Source: Paramecium sonneborni
Lineage: Eukaryota; Ciliophora; Oligohymenophorea; Peniculida; Parameciidae
Length of the DNA: 64,000 nucleotides
Assembly (NCBI GenBank): GCA_905182985.1
Contig: CAJJDN010000007.1
Coordinates: 217,179-281,178 of the forward strand
Reading direction: 5' to 3'
Of this stretch, positions 52,048-63,864 are shown piece by piece (position 1 is the stretch's first letter; the number at the start of each line of letters is the position of its first letter). The notes beneath the pieces are model-generated. The model did not search any database. It worked only from the letters and a program-made list of their open reading frames with translations, and was not told where the DNA came from. The translations under genes and the position numbers were made by a program.

Positions 52048-53974
52048 ATGAAATAATCTAATCAAAAAATTAAACAAGCTGAACTTTTAGCAAAATAATA
52101 AAAGTAAAATGAAGCTTTGTTAGCTCCAGCACTTAATTATTTTATGAATGAATCTTAGTAGACTACAGAATTAATACAATCTTTGATGCATATATAATTT
52201 CTGAAAAATAATTGTCCTGAAGGAATGTAATTACATGATTTTGTGATGCAGGCTGCAAAATATGTTAAATTAGAAACTTTTTCTTTTGCATAAATTATAT
52301 TTAATTATGGAGAGTTTGGGGATAAAATGTATATAATTTTAAAAGGAGAAGTTGGAGTTTATGTTCCAAAATCAAAAGATGATATTGAAAATGAATTGAG
52401 TTTATAAAATATAAGAAAGAGTAAGAAATTATAAATTTAAGATGATGTTTTGTTAGAAAATAGAAATAATTCAAATTACTATCAAAACGGAATTTATCTG
52501 TATCATAAAGTATAAAAATAAAATATTAAATAAACAGGTATTCCAATATTTTTCTGGATAATGTTTTGGAGATGTTGCATTAACATCTGATAAGCCAAGA
52601 TCGGCTAGTTTAATAGTACTTTCTGAGATAATGTACTGTATTTCTATAAATCGGTAATAATACAAATAAATGTGTGAAAAAGCTATTTAAGAATAAAATA
52701 AAACTATGGAAATATATCAAAGAATTTTTAATGGCATATCTCAATTCAATATATCAAAATTTATTTAGAATTTAAGACCAATATCTTTAGTTTCATAATC
52801 TATTCTTTGGGAGAAAGGACATGAACCATAATAGTTATTAATAATAATGAAAGGCAGAGTTGAATTATATATAAATTTGGATGAATCTAAATATATGTAA
52901 AATAAAACAGTGTCAGGAGCCTTTACGATTAAATTAAAAAGAGTTGTGGTATTGTTAATATACTCAATATCATTAGTTGAGTCAAGTAACTAATGGACAT
53001 TTTGTTGGATAGGAAGAGTTAATTGAAGATATTCCATAACGAAAGTATAATTGCCAATGCATTGATAATACAGAAGCATATTTTATGGATGCTGAAACTT
53101 TTAAAAAAATTAGAAAGAATTTTCCAGATATTATTAATCTTTTAAAAAATATTACAACCTAAAATAAAACCTATATAAATCATAGATTAACAAATGTTTT
53201 AAAGAGTATTTAAGCCTATTAAGATAAAATAAATAAAGAACCTTTAAATAATTCAGATAAAAAAACATTTTATGAATGTTTGGATCTTTAATAAATGAGT
53301 ACTGAGTAAAGTAAAGTACTTAGATCTAGAAATAAAAAATTATTTACACTATCACAAAGCATTAAAAAGAAAGTAGATATTTTCTAATAAAAATATAAAG
53401 ATAAATCTCCCTAAGATTTAATAATATTAAATCCTGAATTGTAATAGACTATTTAAGAACGATAGGATAGATTATATTATATTAATAACAAAAAGTTACA
53501 ATACAATAGACCTCATCATTAGGATGGCTTTAGTTTATCTAATGAAATTAAAAATTTTAAATTAAACTTTTCTAAGTCTTCTTAAAGATTTTAACAATCT
53601 GAATAAAATTAATAGGACAGCAATTTTATTTAGTATAGTTCACAATGCATTTCCGAAGCAGCTCTTTCACCTGTTAGCAAGAAATCATTATAAATTCAAT
53701 TAACATAATTTAGTGATTCTTTGAAAAAAAAATAATATTTTTTAATGAAAATGCAATAAACTACTATGAGATAAACTACTAAAAGCTATCTTTCTATTCG
53801 CAATATGAAAAGTCTTCATTCTCAAATTAATACTGGTAAAATGATTAAAACAGAAGTTAGTTTCATGAATGAACAAAGCTTGTAATATTATATGTTATTG
53901 TATATAGAAATAAGTATGAGAGATCTTTATAATCCCTTCCTAAATTATTATTATAAGAAAATGAAGAAAATTGA
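52048..53974 (+). CDS. Protein with two cyclic-nucleotide-binding-like domains
   Basis: 614 residues, four exons (introns 52510-52537, 52949-52976, 53882-53907). The first domain shows NYGEFGDKMYIILKGEVGVY and, after an insertion, SGQCFGDVALTSDKPRSASL, close to the phosphate-binding cassette F-G-E/D-x-A-L-x-x-x-x-P-R-x-A. A second, more divergent fold follows: LWEKGHEPQQLLIIMKGRVE, ending MDAETFKKIRKNFPDII. The C-terminal 270 residues are Gln/Ser-rich. No kinase, channel or PKA-regulatory inhibitor site is visible, so it may be a stand-alone sensor. Confidence 0.85.
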
Positions 53975-54030
53975 TTTTACTTAATGATTAATAAACAGTG
54001 TTTATATAATTTCAATTGTTGTAATTAAGA

Positions 54031-54737
54031 TCAATAAAAAATCAAATAGCAAATAAAACCTACACTTATACAAGTTACTCCAGCTATAAACAATCTTCTT
54101 TTTAATCTATCTAATCTATTTTTTCTATGAACAGCAGTAGCTGTATCATAAAAGACTTTAGATGTATCCTCCAATTCCAAAGATTTAACTCATATAAGAT
54201 ATACTTTCAATTTGGCTTAATTATTCTTTATTATTTATAAGCTTTTCGATATTCTATTAGACTGATTATTTGGTGTTATCTAATATCTACATAATTTATT
54301 TGATTTATTTTGGATCTTTATTATACTGTTTTTCGAAATAATTCAATAACTTTAAGATATTGTCTTTTTAATCATCATTAAGAATAAAACTTTCATTCAA
54401 CTAAAAAGAAAAGATTGATAAATACAATTTTTGATTAAATGGCACTAATAAGCATTTCAATATTATTTTAGTTGCAATCAGATGTTGCTAAAACAAGCTA
54501 GATTATTTCTTTATTAAAAGGCATATAATACCATCTTCCTTTTTTTGATGGCAATGAGTCTCTTTGAATAATAAAATGAATTTACAATTTCTAAAATTAA
54601 CTAATAGTTTTCGTCTTAAGAACCATAAGAGTATCAGATAAATCTTAAACTAGATCAATTTCTCCTTCCATTTCTATAAGCTCTAATTTTTCTCCATTTG
54701 TCCATTCTGCTAAAGCAAAAGCTTTAATATGATTCAT
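54031..54737 (-). CDS. R-SNARE (VAMP/longin-type)
   Basis: 213 residues. Three introns: 54562-54585, 54401-54425 and a 16-nt one at 54189-54204. N-terminal longin-like domain (MNHIKAFALAEWTNGEKLEL), then a SNARE heptad region (IMQILDNTKQSVQQNIEKLI, EQLSQIEIKSLELEDTSKVF) and a C-terminal membrane anchor (LFIAGVTCISVGFICYLIFY). SNAREs of this type drive membrane fusion. The 16-nt intron is needed to connect the SNARE core to the anchor; alternatively the sequence has an indel there. The layer-zero Arg or Gln is not clearly read, so R-type is from the longin domain. Confidence 0.8.
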
Positions 54738-54745
54738 ATTTATTA
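54738..54745. promoter_or_regulatory. 8-bp gap between two divergent start codons
   Basis: The ATGs of the R-SNARE (minus) and the ubiquitin-like protein (plus) are separated by eight A/T bases. Any promoter for either gene must lie within the other's coding sequence. Confidence 0.7.
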
Positions 54746-56754
54746 ATGTTAAAATTTTAAGTAAATATAAAAGGTTAGGTTTTTGATTTTGAGATATCTA
54801 AAAGTGCAACAATAGCAGAACTGAAAGCTCTAATTGGATAGAAATAATAAGTAATTTTTCAATTCAAGTAGATTTCAGCTCCCTTTGATCTCTATATATT
54901 TAATCAACTTTTAATAGAAGATGGAACTGTTAATAAGATTATATATAATTGTAAAACAGATTATCTAGATTTAAAATTTAAAGAGAAGGTAGAATTAAAA
55001 AAGTTCCAACAGTTTTATAATTAAGCTAAACCTCTTGTTTTGTGGAAGACAATTATGTCAACTATAAAGTTTATAGATAATTTTGAAGAACAAACAAAGT
55101 TAAAGACATAAGACTTAAGTAAAGTGAAAAATGTTCTTTCTTTCTTTTAAAAAGCACCTAAATTGATTAAATAGAAGACTTCAAATTTAATTACTATTTT
55201 TTCAGATCGAGTTAAAGGATAAACAATGTTGAGTCAAATTAGAATGTAAGAAGATGATTAAGCTCGAAATTTAAATAATGATACTGTTTTAAATATTCTA
55301 AATAATATGGAAAATAAAGATGAGAGAGTAAATCATCATAAAGCTTTAATCAAATCTAATAAAAAGAAATATAAAACTCCTAAATTAAGTCCATAATAAG
55401 AATAATATTTGATAAGAAAAAAGAAAGCAATTTCTTTAATACAAGATCCTGATTAAAATGAAAAAGCTAAGATACTTATATAAGAGATGAAAAAATAAAA
55501 AGAACAAATGAAAATAAAGAAATAAGAATAATTAGATAATAGTGCAGAAAAAATTGAATAGAGTTTAGAACATTATAAATAAGAAAGAGAAATTTTAATG
55601 CAATAAATTACTTAAGATAAGAGAAATAGAATTATTGAAAGACTGAATGAAAATTAAAAGAATCATGAATTACAAAAATAATTTAATAAATAATCTTAAT
55701 AACTTATAAATGAGTTAAAAAATAGAATGAAAAAACAATAGGATTCTCTCAAAAATAAGGATGAACAATTAAAATCAATTTATTATGAAGAAGCAAAAGT
55801 AATTAAGATTCTATTAAAACTAGTTAAAACTTTAAGAAAAAAAGAAATAAGCTTAACCAATAAGATTATAAGAATTAAATTAGCATGAAGAAAATTATTT
55901 AGAGAATAGGGAAATGCTTAAATTGTAAAGAGATTAAAAAAAATTGGAATGGGAAATAAAAATTAAATCAGAAACTAAATCATTATATAAAGATCAAAAA
56001 GTTTTACAAGAAGTTATGAAAATTGATTAATAAGTGAAGAATAAAGATATATTAGAGTAAAAAAAGAAATAGGAATTTAAAGTTAGAAAATAAAAATATT
56101 CTGAAATAATTTAAGAATTTCATAGACCAAGTAATTTTAATAAAATGGATGTTTAAGAATCAATTGATGATTATTCAATTAATTAATCTAGAGATTCTAG
56201 AATAAAATAAGTAGTAAGATATTAAAATAAATCATAATTTGTTGAATAATTTGTAAATTAAGGAATCTAAAAAAATAGTAATTTTTAATTAAATCTTTTA
56301 GTTAAGAAAATTTAATCAGCATTAAGTTAATAACATATAACATAAAAAACTAAAATTACAGAAAGCCTTCAATAAGGTAAAATGCCTGATGCAAATACAT
56401 ATTTTCATTTAAGGGTACATACTCCATTGAAATCAATAATTCAAGAGAGTTCAGGAATAAAGAAACAGCCAGATTATTTGAGGGAATTTGAAAGAGAAAG
56501 AAAATCTTTGCATTAAAGTGCTTTACCATCTCTTTCAGGATTAAACAAGTAATTTTGATCACTATGATAAAAGGAAATTAAATCCTTAATAAGAAATACA
56601 TCTACTCTAAAGATTAGAGCAAGAAGCAAAAAAGAAGGAATAATTAGCTCAAATCAGTTAAAATGATGATCTTTAAGTAGAAGCAACAGATTTATATTTG
56701 AAAAGTGTTTAAGCAAAATTGTAATTTTTGGATAAGAAATTATCAAATTTTTGA
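54746..56754 (+). CDS. Ubiquitin-like-fold protein with long coiled coil
   Basis: 652 residues, three exons (introns 55799-55823 and 56549-56573). The first 70 residues read as a ubiquitin-like fold (FQVNIKGQVFDFEISKSATI, AELKALIGQ, DLYIFNQLLIEDGTVN). After a helical segment (KPLVLWKTIMSTIKFIDNF) most of the chain is Lys/Glu/Gln coiled coil with Arg/Ser breaks. Some cilia proteins combine a ubiquitin-like head with coiled coil or IQ motifs; I see no clear IQ motif, so the function is open. Confidence 0.75.
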
Positions 56755-56780
56755 GTATTAAATATTTATAATTAAACAAA

Positions 56781-57283
56781 ATGGGTTGTTCAGTCTAAAA
56801 ATAAACAGAAAATAAGCATAAGCAAAGAAATCTCGAAATAAATCTTTAAAGGCAAATAGAAGAATCAATATAAAAATAATAGTAGTGTAATTTCTTAATT
56901 ATTTAAAAGAATGATAAGAAACTTTAGGAGGAGATCAAGAAGAACTATCAATTTATGATAAATCATTAGAGAAATAAGTAAAAGTTCCAAAATTAAGGCA
57001 ACCAAGTAAGTATTATTATATAATATTAAAGTTTACAATACTATAGTTTAAAGAAGAAGAATATAAAAATATGATGACATAGTAAAGTGAAATTACAATT
57101 CTAATGATTTATTATTTGTATTATCATCTTTTATTATAAGCACTATCCTAATAAATATTAATTCAGTGTTTATTAATAAAATTCTAAAGATTAATTGATA
57201 ATAATTTGATGTTCTAAGCTTAAAAAGTTTATTTAAATTATGACTCTAAACTAGTTCATATTGATTAAAAAGAGTAATACTGA
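56781..57283 (+). CDS. Small protein with N-terminal acylation signal
   Basis: 156 residues, one intron (56887-56918). N-terminus MGCSVQKQ fits dual lipidation at Gly2 and Cys3. The middle, QTLGGDQEELSIYDKSLEKQ, is charged; the C-terminal half is hydrophobic and Gln-rich (IYYLYYHLLLQALSQQILIQ). It begins 26 bp after the previous gene's stop. The 3' part may contain another intron, so the C-terminus is less certain. Confidence 0.55.
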
Positions 57284-57352
57284 AGTTTTTTGAGTATGAA
57301 TTAATATAAATTAATTTATATATTTAAATAAGTTATAGACATGATAAATTTT

Positions 57353-58266
57353 TCAGGTTTCATATAAAAGATAATCGTTTCTATTTTTTTTCTTCTAGTT
57401 GCTACAACATAATATGATCACAAAAACAACATTAAAACCAAATAATAAACCTAATCCCAAGAAAACATAACCGGTAATTTTTCCTGTTGACTCAATGAAA
57501 TCTTTAGTTTCTTTGAAACAACTATTTTCATTTTATGAATTGTCATTGACATTACTAAAAACATAATAAGAGGTAGATTTGCACCATCCAGTACAATGTA
57601 ATAAAGTTTCTGCGGCTTAAATCATTTTAGCAGCTGCAGCATATTCATTAACTTCAAATGAGGGACACTTTTAGACTTATACTATTTTTGGTGTTATATT
57701 TTCATCGGTGGTAAAATTCTTGCCTTCAAATTATTTTTATTTATCTTAGAAGGTCTCATTAGTAATATAACATTAACATAAGTCAGAACAAAAGAGTTAA
57801 TCTGCTAATTATATTTAAATATCAATCTCTTTGAAGTAATCATTGCCTGTACACTCTAAATTCTATTAAATATTCAACTACCTTATCCTAAGATATCATC
57901 TGAATAAATCAGAGTGAATACAGCTAGACTTGAACATAATAAAAAAAATGTTATAGCCCCAATTTCATATATAGCTAAGCAAGTCTTCTAACATGTTGGT
58001 TTTTATTTTTTGGCTCCATGAATACCAGCTGAACCAATTAACAAGATCAATACTCCTAAAATTATAAAACCATATTCTTATAATGTTTTTAACCAATCTG
58101 CAGAATTGTAATAAAGATCTATATTTTTAAAATTATGATTTATACCTTAATAATCTAATCCAACTTAATTATATAGCACATACAATCCAAAACATAAAAT
58201 TACTAAACCAATTCCTCCTATTATGCTGGCACTAAATTTAATTATCGATTTCAAACACTTTATCAT
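57353..58266 (-). CDS. Tetraspanin-like membrane protein
   Basis: 295 residues, two exons (intron 57856-57881). Four hydrophobic helices are visible: near residues 10-33 (IIGGIGLVILCFGLYVLY), 67-85 (YGFIILGVLILLIGSAG), 100-122 (AITFFLLCSSLAVFTLIY) and 260-282 (YVFLGLGLLFGFNVVFVIIL). The large loop between the third and fourth contains several Cys (ECTG, FCSDLCQC, KCPS, HCTGWCK, SCFK), though the classical CCG is not seen. Tetraspanins organise membrane microdomains; the assignment rests on topology and loop cysteines. Confidence 0.8.
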
Positions 58267-58477
58267 AATAAATAATTTAATATATAAGAAAAAACATTAT
58301 TTTTCAATTTACATCATCAAGTTGAACAATAAACAATAGAGACAATCCACAAAATTTAATAAATGCTTATATATACTATTAAATTATATATGTATATATT
58401 TTAGATCAAGACAATAACGTCTTAATTAATTCTGAATTACGTGTAAATTATTAAAAATTAAATTGAAAAATACATCA

Positions 58478-60809
58478 ATGCAACAGCCACCAATACAGCA
58501 AAATCTATAGCAACTTGATTTTTATTAAGAAGAATATAAAGATGCAATTAGATTCTCTTGGAATACATTACCAGCAACTAAATTATAGAGTACTCGTGCA
58601 ATAGTTCCTATGGGATGTTTATATAGTATAGAATTCATTAAAATTAGCACCAATGAAGGATTTGGAATCTCTTGTTTTAGTTTAATATTCCCCACTATAT
58701 TGTAAGTGTGGTGCAATTTTGAATCCATATAATCAAATAGATTTCAGAAATAAATAATGGCTATGTGTGTTTTGTTCTTGTAAAAACATGTTTCCAAAGC
58801 ATTATGCAGATCATATTACTGAAACTTAGTTACCTGCTGAATTAAAAAAGACTAGCACAACTATGGAATATATCTTAGCTAATTAATAAGCAGCACCAAC
58901 TACATTCTTATATATTATTGATACATGCATACCTTAAGAAGATTTATAAGCCATAAGAGACTCAATTTAATAGAGTTTGTCAATTATTCCACCAGATTCA
59001 TAAGTAGGACTTATTACATTTGGAAGAAATATATTTGTACATGAACTAGGATTTTAAGAATGTCCAAAATGCTATAGTTTTAAGGGATCTAAGGATTATA
59101 CAACTTAATAAATTTTAGAAATGTTATAAGTAAGTACAAAACCAGAAATCTTAAAAAGATTTTTAGTTCCATTAAGTGAATGTGAATTCTCATTCAATTC
59201 TATTTTGGATGATCTTTAATGTGATCCATGGCCAATTCAACCAGGAGAAAGAGAAGTTAGAGCAAATGGATCTGCATTAAAAATAGGTTCAACATTGGTT
59301 GAAAGTGCTACTTAATTTTCTAAAATTCTTTTTTTTGTTGGAGGACCTTGTACTATTGGTCCTGGATAAGTTGTAGGACTAAAATTAGAAGAAACAATCA
59401 GATCTTATTTAGATATGTAAAAGGAAAATCCTAATACATAATATTTATAAAAAGCAAAAAAATTTTATAATGAAATTGCCTAAAGAGCAATTAAAGCAAA
59501 TTTAACAGTTGATATATTTGCATTCACCTTAGATTAATTTGGTTTATTGGAAATGAAATAATTAGCAGAAAAAACTGGTGGAGTTGTTGTTATGCAAGAA
59601 AAATTTGATTCTGATGTTTTTAAAGAAACTTATAAAAAATTATTTGATAAAGATAGTACAGGTTTTCTTAAAATGGGATTTGGATCTAAAATGGATATTT
59701 TTGTATCAAAAGACATCAAAGTATAAGGTGGAGTAGGACCATGTATTTCTTTAAAAAAAGGAGGACCTATGGTATCTGAAGTATCTTTAGGAGAAGGTGG
59801 AACAACAAGTTGGTATACAGGTGGTTTAGATAGAAATTCCACAATTTTATTCTTGTTTGATTTATCTTCTACAAAAGATACTTCTTTTTCATAAAGTGCT
59901 TACATATAATTCGTAACAATGTATAGACACTCAAGCAGATTATAAAGATTAAGAGTTACAACAGTTTAAAGAAGATTTGCTGATCACAATAATATTATGG
60001 ACATGATAAGAGGATTTGATCAAGAAGCTGCTTGTGTTACGATGGCAAGAGTTGGAATTCTAAAAGCAGAATAAGAAGAATCAATTGAAGTCTTAAAGTG
60101 GTTAGATCGATCTTTGATTAGAGCTGTAGCAAGATTTGGTTCTTATAGAAAAGATGATGTAAGTTCATTTAGATTCCCATAAGAAATGATGATGTATCCA
60201 TAATTTATGTATCATCTTCGAAGATCTCATTTCATTACTACATTTGGTGCATCACCAGACGAAACCACTTTCTATAGAGTAATATTGAATACTAAATAAA
60301 TTAGGCATCTTTATCTAGAGAAAGTGTTCAAAATGCTTTAGTAATGATTTAACCAGCATTATTATAATATACAATAGATGATCCAGTTGCTAATGCTGTA
60401 AATTTAGATATTCAAAGTATGAAGCCTGATGTTGTATTGCTTCTTGACACTTATTTTAATGTTGTTGTTTGGAATGGAGAAAATGTGTAAAAATGGATAG
60501 AAGAAGGATATTATGATAATCCTGAATATGAATATGTAAAAGAATTAGTGGATGCTCCTAATTCTGATGTTCAAGTAATATATCATTTTTATTTTTAAGT
60601 ATATCTTAGAGGATAGATTCCCTGTTCCTAAATTGATTAAAACCTATTTTGGTCATGGTTAAGAGAGATATTTAAAAAGCAGAGTGAATCCATCTGTAAA
60701 TAATGTATAAAATGAAAATGTTGAAAGTGGTAATTACATTACTGATGATGCCAGTCTTAAAGTATTTACAGATCATCTTATTCGCTTAGCTGTATAAACT
60801 GTATAATGA
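58478..60809 (+). CDS. SEC23: Sec23 (COPII coat GTPase-activating subunit)
   Basis: 752 residues, four exons (introns 58626-58647, 60279-60304, 60575-60599). Seen: [31 protein letters not shown], zinc-finger cysteines ([20 protein letters not shown]), [106 protein letters not shown]. Sec23 with Sec24 forms the inner coat of ER-exit vesicles and stimulates Sar1. Length and domain order are complete. The arginine finger expected in the C-terminal half is not identified with certainty. Confidence 0.97.
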
Positions 60810-60889
60810 ATATATCAAATATAAAGTAATAGTGTAATATTTAAATTACTCAATCAATATATTATAAAAATTATTATTAATCATAATCA

Positions 60890-62413
60890 ATGAAAAATCG
60901 TTATGAGGATTTATATGAAACGAAAAACTCATTATTAGGATAGGGGGCTTTTGCTTAAGTCTTTTTAGGTGTTAAAAAGTCTAATAATTAAAAAGTTGCT
61001 GTGAAAATTAGTAATCGAAATCTAGCTATTTCTTAATAAGAGAAAATGATTCTTGAATAACTCTCATAAAATAGACATTAAAATGTAGTACAACTTTTGG
61101 ATATATTTGATTAAACAGAAGCATTATTTATAGTTCAAGAATATTGCTAAGGAGGTACCTTATATGAAATGATGATAACTAAAACTTTTTCTGAAGAATA
61201 AATTGTTAACATTGCTTTATAAGTTGCTTAGGGCATCGCTTTTTTACATAGTAAAAACATAGTTCATAGAGACATAAAACCAGAAAATATTCTTAGGTAA
61301 TTTGATGAATAAGGTATGGAAGTCTACAAAATTACTGATTTTGGATTAAGCAGTTTAAAATTAGATAGAATGACTACTACTAAAGTTGGAACTGCCTATT
61401 ATGTTGCTCCAGAAATTCTAGATAAATAATAATATGACAAATCTGTTGATATTTGGGCCTTTGGCTTAATTGTAGATGAATTACTTCATAAAACCCCTTT
61501 TTATAATGGTAAATCTGAAGAAGAAGTATTTTTTAAAATTAAAACTACCAATTACATTATTAGAGATTAATAATATGCATAAGCTACTATTTTCGATCAT
61601 AAAAAAAATGTTATTAAAACTTTACTATTAAATTCAGTCTAAAAAGACCCTAAATTAAGAAAGGATCTCAAATGGATTATTTAAACTCTTACTGAATACT
61701 ATCTCCAAAGTCCAAATAGTTTTGATATAAAATAAAATAATAACAATTATAGATATCTTTTTACAGAAAACTCACTTATTTCGCAATCATCTCTATGTGA
61801 ATAAACACAAAACTTTTAACTACCTACCTATTCTAATGACTCTTAATCTTAAATTGAAGACTGTCCTTTACATCATCAACCTATTCGATTCAGAATGCCA
61901 GGGATTAATGATAATGCAGTCACTAATGCATGTAAAAAATGTTTATAAATGTATGGTGTTTTTGAACAATAAGAATTTCAATCCTATTTATCTTAAACCA
62001 ACTTTGAATTAAGTTCCTTTACAGTAGATTAATATTTTTCTTAAAATGAAATCATCATAGAGGCATTAAGCTATCTAAATGAATATAAATTATTTTAAGA
62101 AAAAGAAAAACTTGTCTAAGAATTAAGAAGCATTGTTATTAAACATCATAGAATTTTAAGATAAGAATATATTTAATATTAAGATGATGTTAAATCAATG
62201 AACATTAATGCTAAATGGATTAATGAAGCATTGAAATTAAACATCACTATTTCTCAAGATTTTTCAAATAAAATCATTTCTTTCATAATCTCAAAGTGTT
62301 AAGAAAGAAAAGAAATTTCACTTTAAGAATGTAGATAATTTATTAAAGAATAACTTTAAGTGCTGTAATCATAAATTGAGTCTATGTTAAGAAATTGTAT
62401 TATTGATATATGA
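60890..62413 (+). CDS. Serine/threonine protein kinase with C-terminal extension
   Basis: Intronless, 507 residues. Kinase domain: [96 protein letters not shown]. The catalytic Lys, HRD and DFG are intact. The layout resembles CaMK or ULK-like kinases (ULK kinases also have 'hydrophobic-rich, K-x-GT-x-x-Y-x-APE'). The last 220 residues are Gln/Ser-rich with a Cys pair (ACKKCLQMY) and helical C-terminus; no C2 or UBA domain is seen. Confidence 0.9.
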
Positions 62414-62544
62414 AATTTAAATTATTTTTAAATATTTTGGATCATGAATCTGTTTTCTTTAAAACCTTTATAATCAATTGATTGTAACATTCTTATTATT
62501 GAAATTTAATATTAGTAATATTAATATTATTAATAAATTTTATA

Positions 62545-63386
62545 ATGAAATAAAAAAAATAGTAGTTAGGAGAAATCAATATTAATAAACAATATAATGA
62601 ATAATAACTAAGAGAAGTATATTTTTAAATAAGAGTAGATAATTCAAAAATTACTTGCTAAAGAAGCAAATTATCAAATTGAAATTGCAAAATTAAAAGA
62701 ATAAAACATCGAAACTATATAAAAATATCATAAAGCTTTAAAGTAAATAGGAGAAATGGAAAAAACATAAAAAAAAGTAAGAAGAAAATAAATTAAATTA
62801 GGATTAAATGTATATTTAACAAATAGATAATTTTTTATTGGAGGCAAAAAAGAGATTTGATTAAAATAAAAAATAATAAACTGATCATTATGTTGATGCA
62901 TTATTAGAAATGACCAAATAAAGAGATGAATATTTGAAAAGAAATATTCAACTTGAAATTATAGTGAATGAATAGAACGAATAAATTGATAAATTAAAAC
63001 GTTAAACAACCATAATACCATCTGCTAGTTAATAATAATTCAGTAATCCTTTAAGTACAAATGAAGAAGTAATTTAATCTGAAAGCTAAGTAAATCATCA
63101 TAAAAAATCATCAATTTATTCAATGAATACTCAAGATTCAATAATAAATGATGAAGAGAAGGAAGATCAATTAATGACATTTCTACATTAACTTGATGAA
63201 TAATAAGCTAATTAGTTGTATAGTCTCTTCAGTAGCTTAAATACTGATCTCGATTCAAAAACAATCAAGAAAGATCCTTTATTTTAAAACATAATCTCAA
63301 ATATGAATCACCATTCCCTTGTAGAACAATAAAGCTCATTCAGTTTTTCACAAAAATGGAATGACAAAGAAAATCATTATTTTTGA
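62545..63386 (+). CDS. Coiled-coil protein
   Basis: 264 residues, three exons (introns 62627-62648 and 62777-62801). First 140 residues are coiled coil (LLAKEANYQIEIAKLKEQNI, QRDEYLKRNIQLEIIVNEQN); the rest is Ser/Gln/Asn-rich. The last four codons overlap the opposite-strand small gene. Confidence 0.7.
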
Positions 63387-63613
63387 TTATTCTACTAATT
63401 TAAATAAGTATTTAAAATGATATCTCTAATATAAATTTGTTTCAATTAAGAATTAGATTTATTTAAAATATTCTATGTGAATTAAATTGATTGATAGACA
63501 ACTTTATCATCCTTATCACATATTTCATTTGCAAAGTCCTTTTAAAATACATCAAATCCATTCCATATAGTTTTTAATTATACAATAACTAATTCATTAT
63601 AATCATTTACCAT
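63374..63613 (-). CDS. Small hypothetical protein
   Basis: Intronless 79-residue ORF starting MVNDYNELVIVQLKTIWNGF and ending ILNTYLNQQNNQKQ; helical and well composed, with TAA read as Gln. Its stop overlaps the end of the coiled-coil gene by 13 bp on the opposite strand. A longer upstream exon cannot be ruled out. Confidence 0.5.
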
Positions 63614-63864
63614 TTCTAAGTAGTAATAGTTTCATCTAATTAGGGGTAAATATAATTTCTTAGTTTACAAAACAATTTGTTACTTTTGTTGGAATAACTG
63701 CATATACTAGAAATATAAAATATATTGAGTTTCATTTGATAATTAAATAAGGGTAGAATGTGATAGTTGTTTGGATTTATAGAAGAATATAAAATAAGAA
63801 ATATTTTACATCAATATGTATAATCTAAAATTTATTTTTTAATTGAATATATTCAATAATTAAA

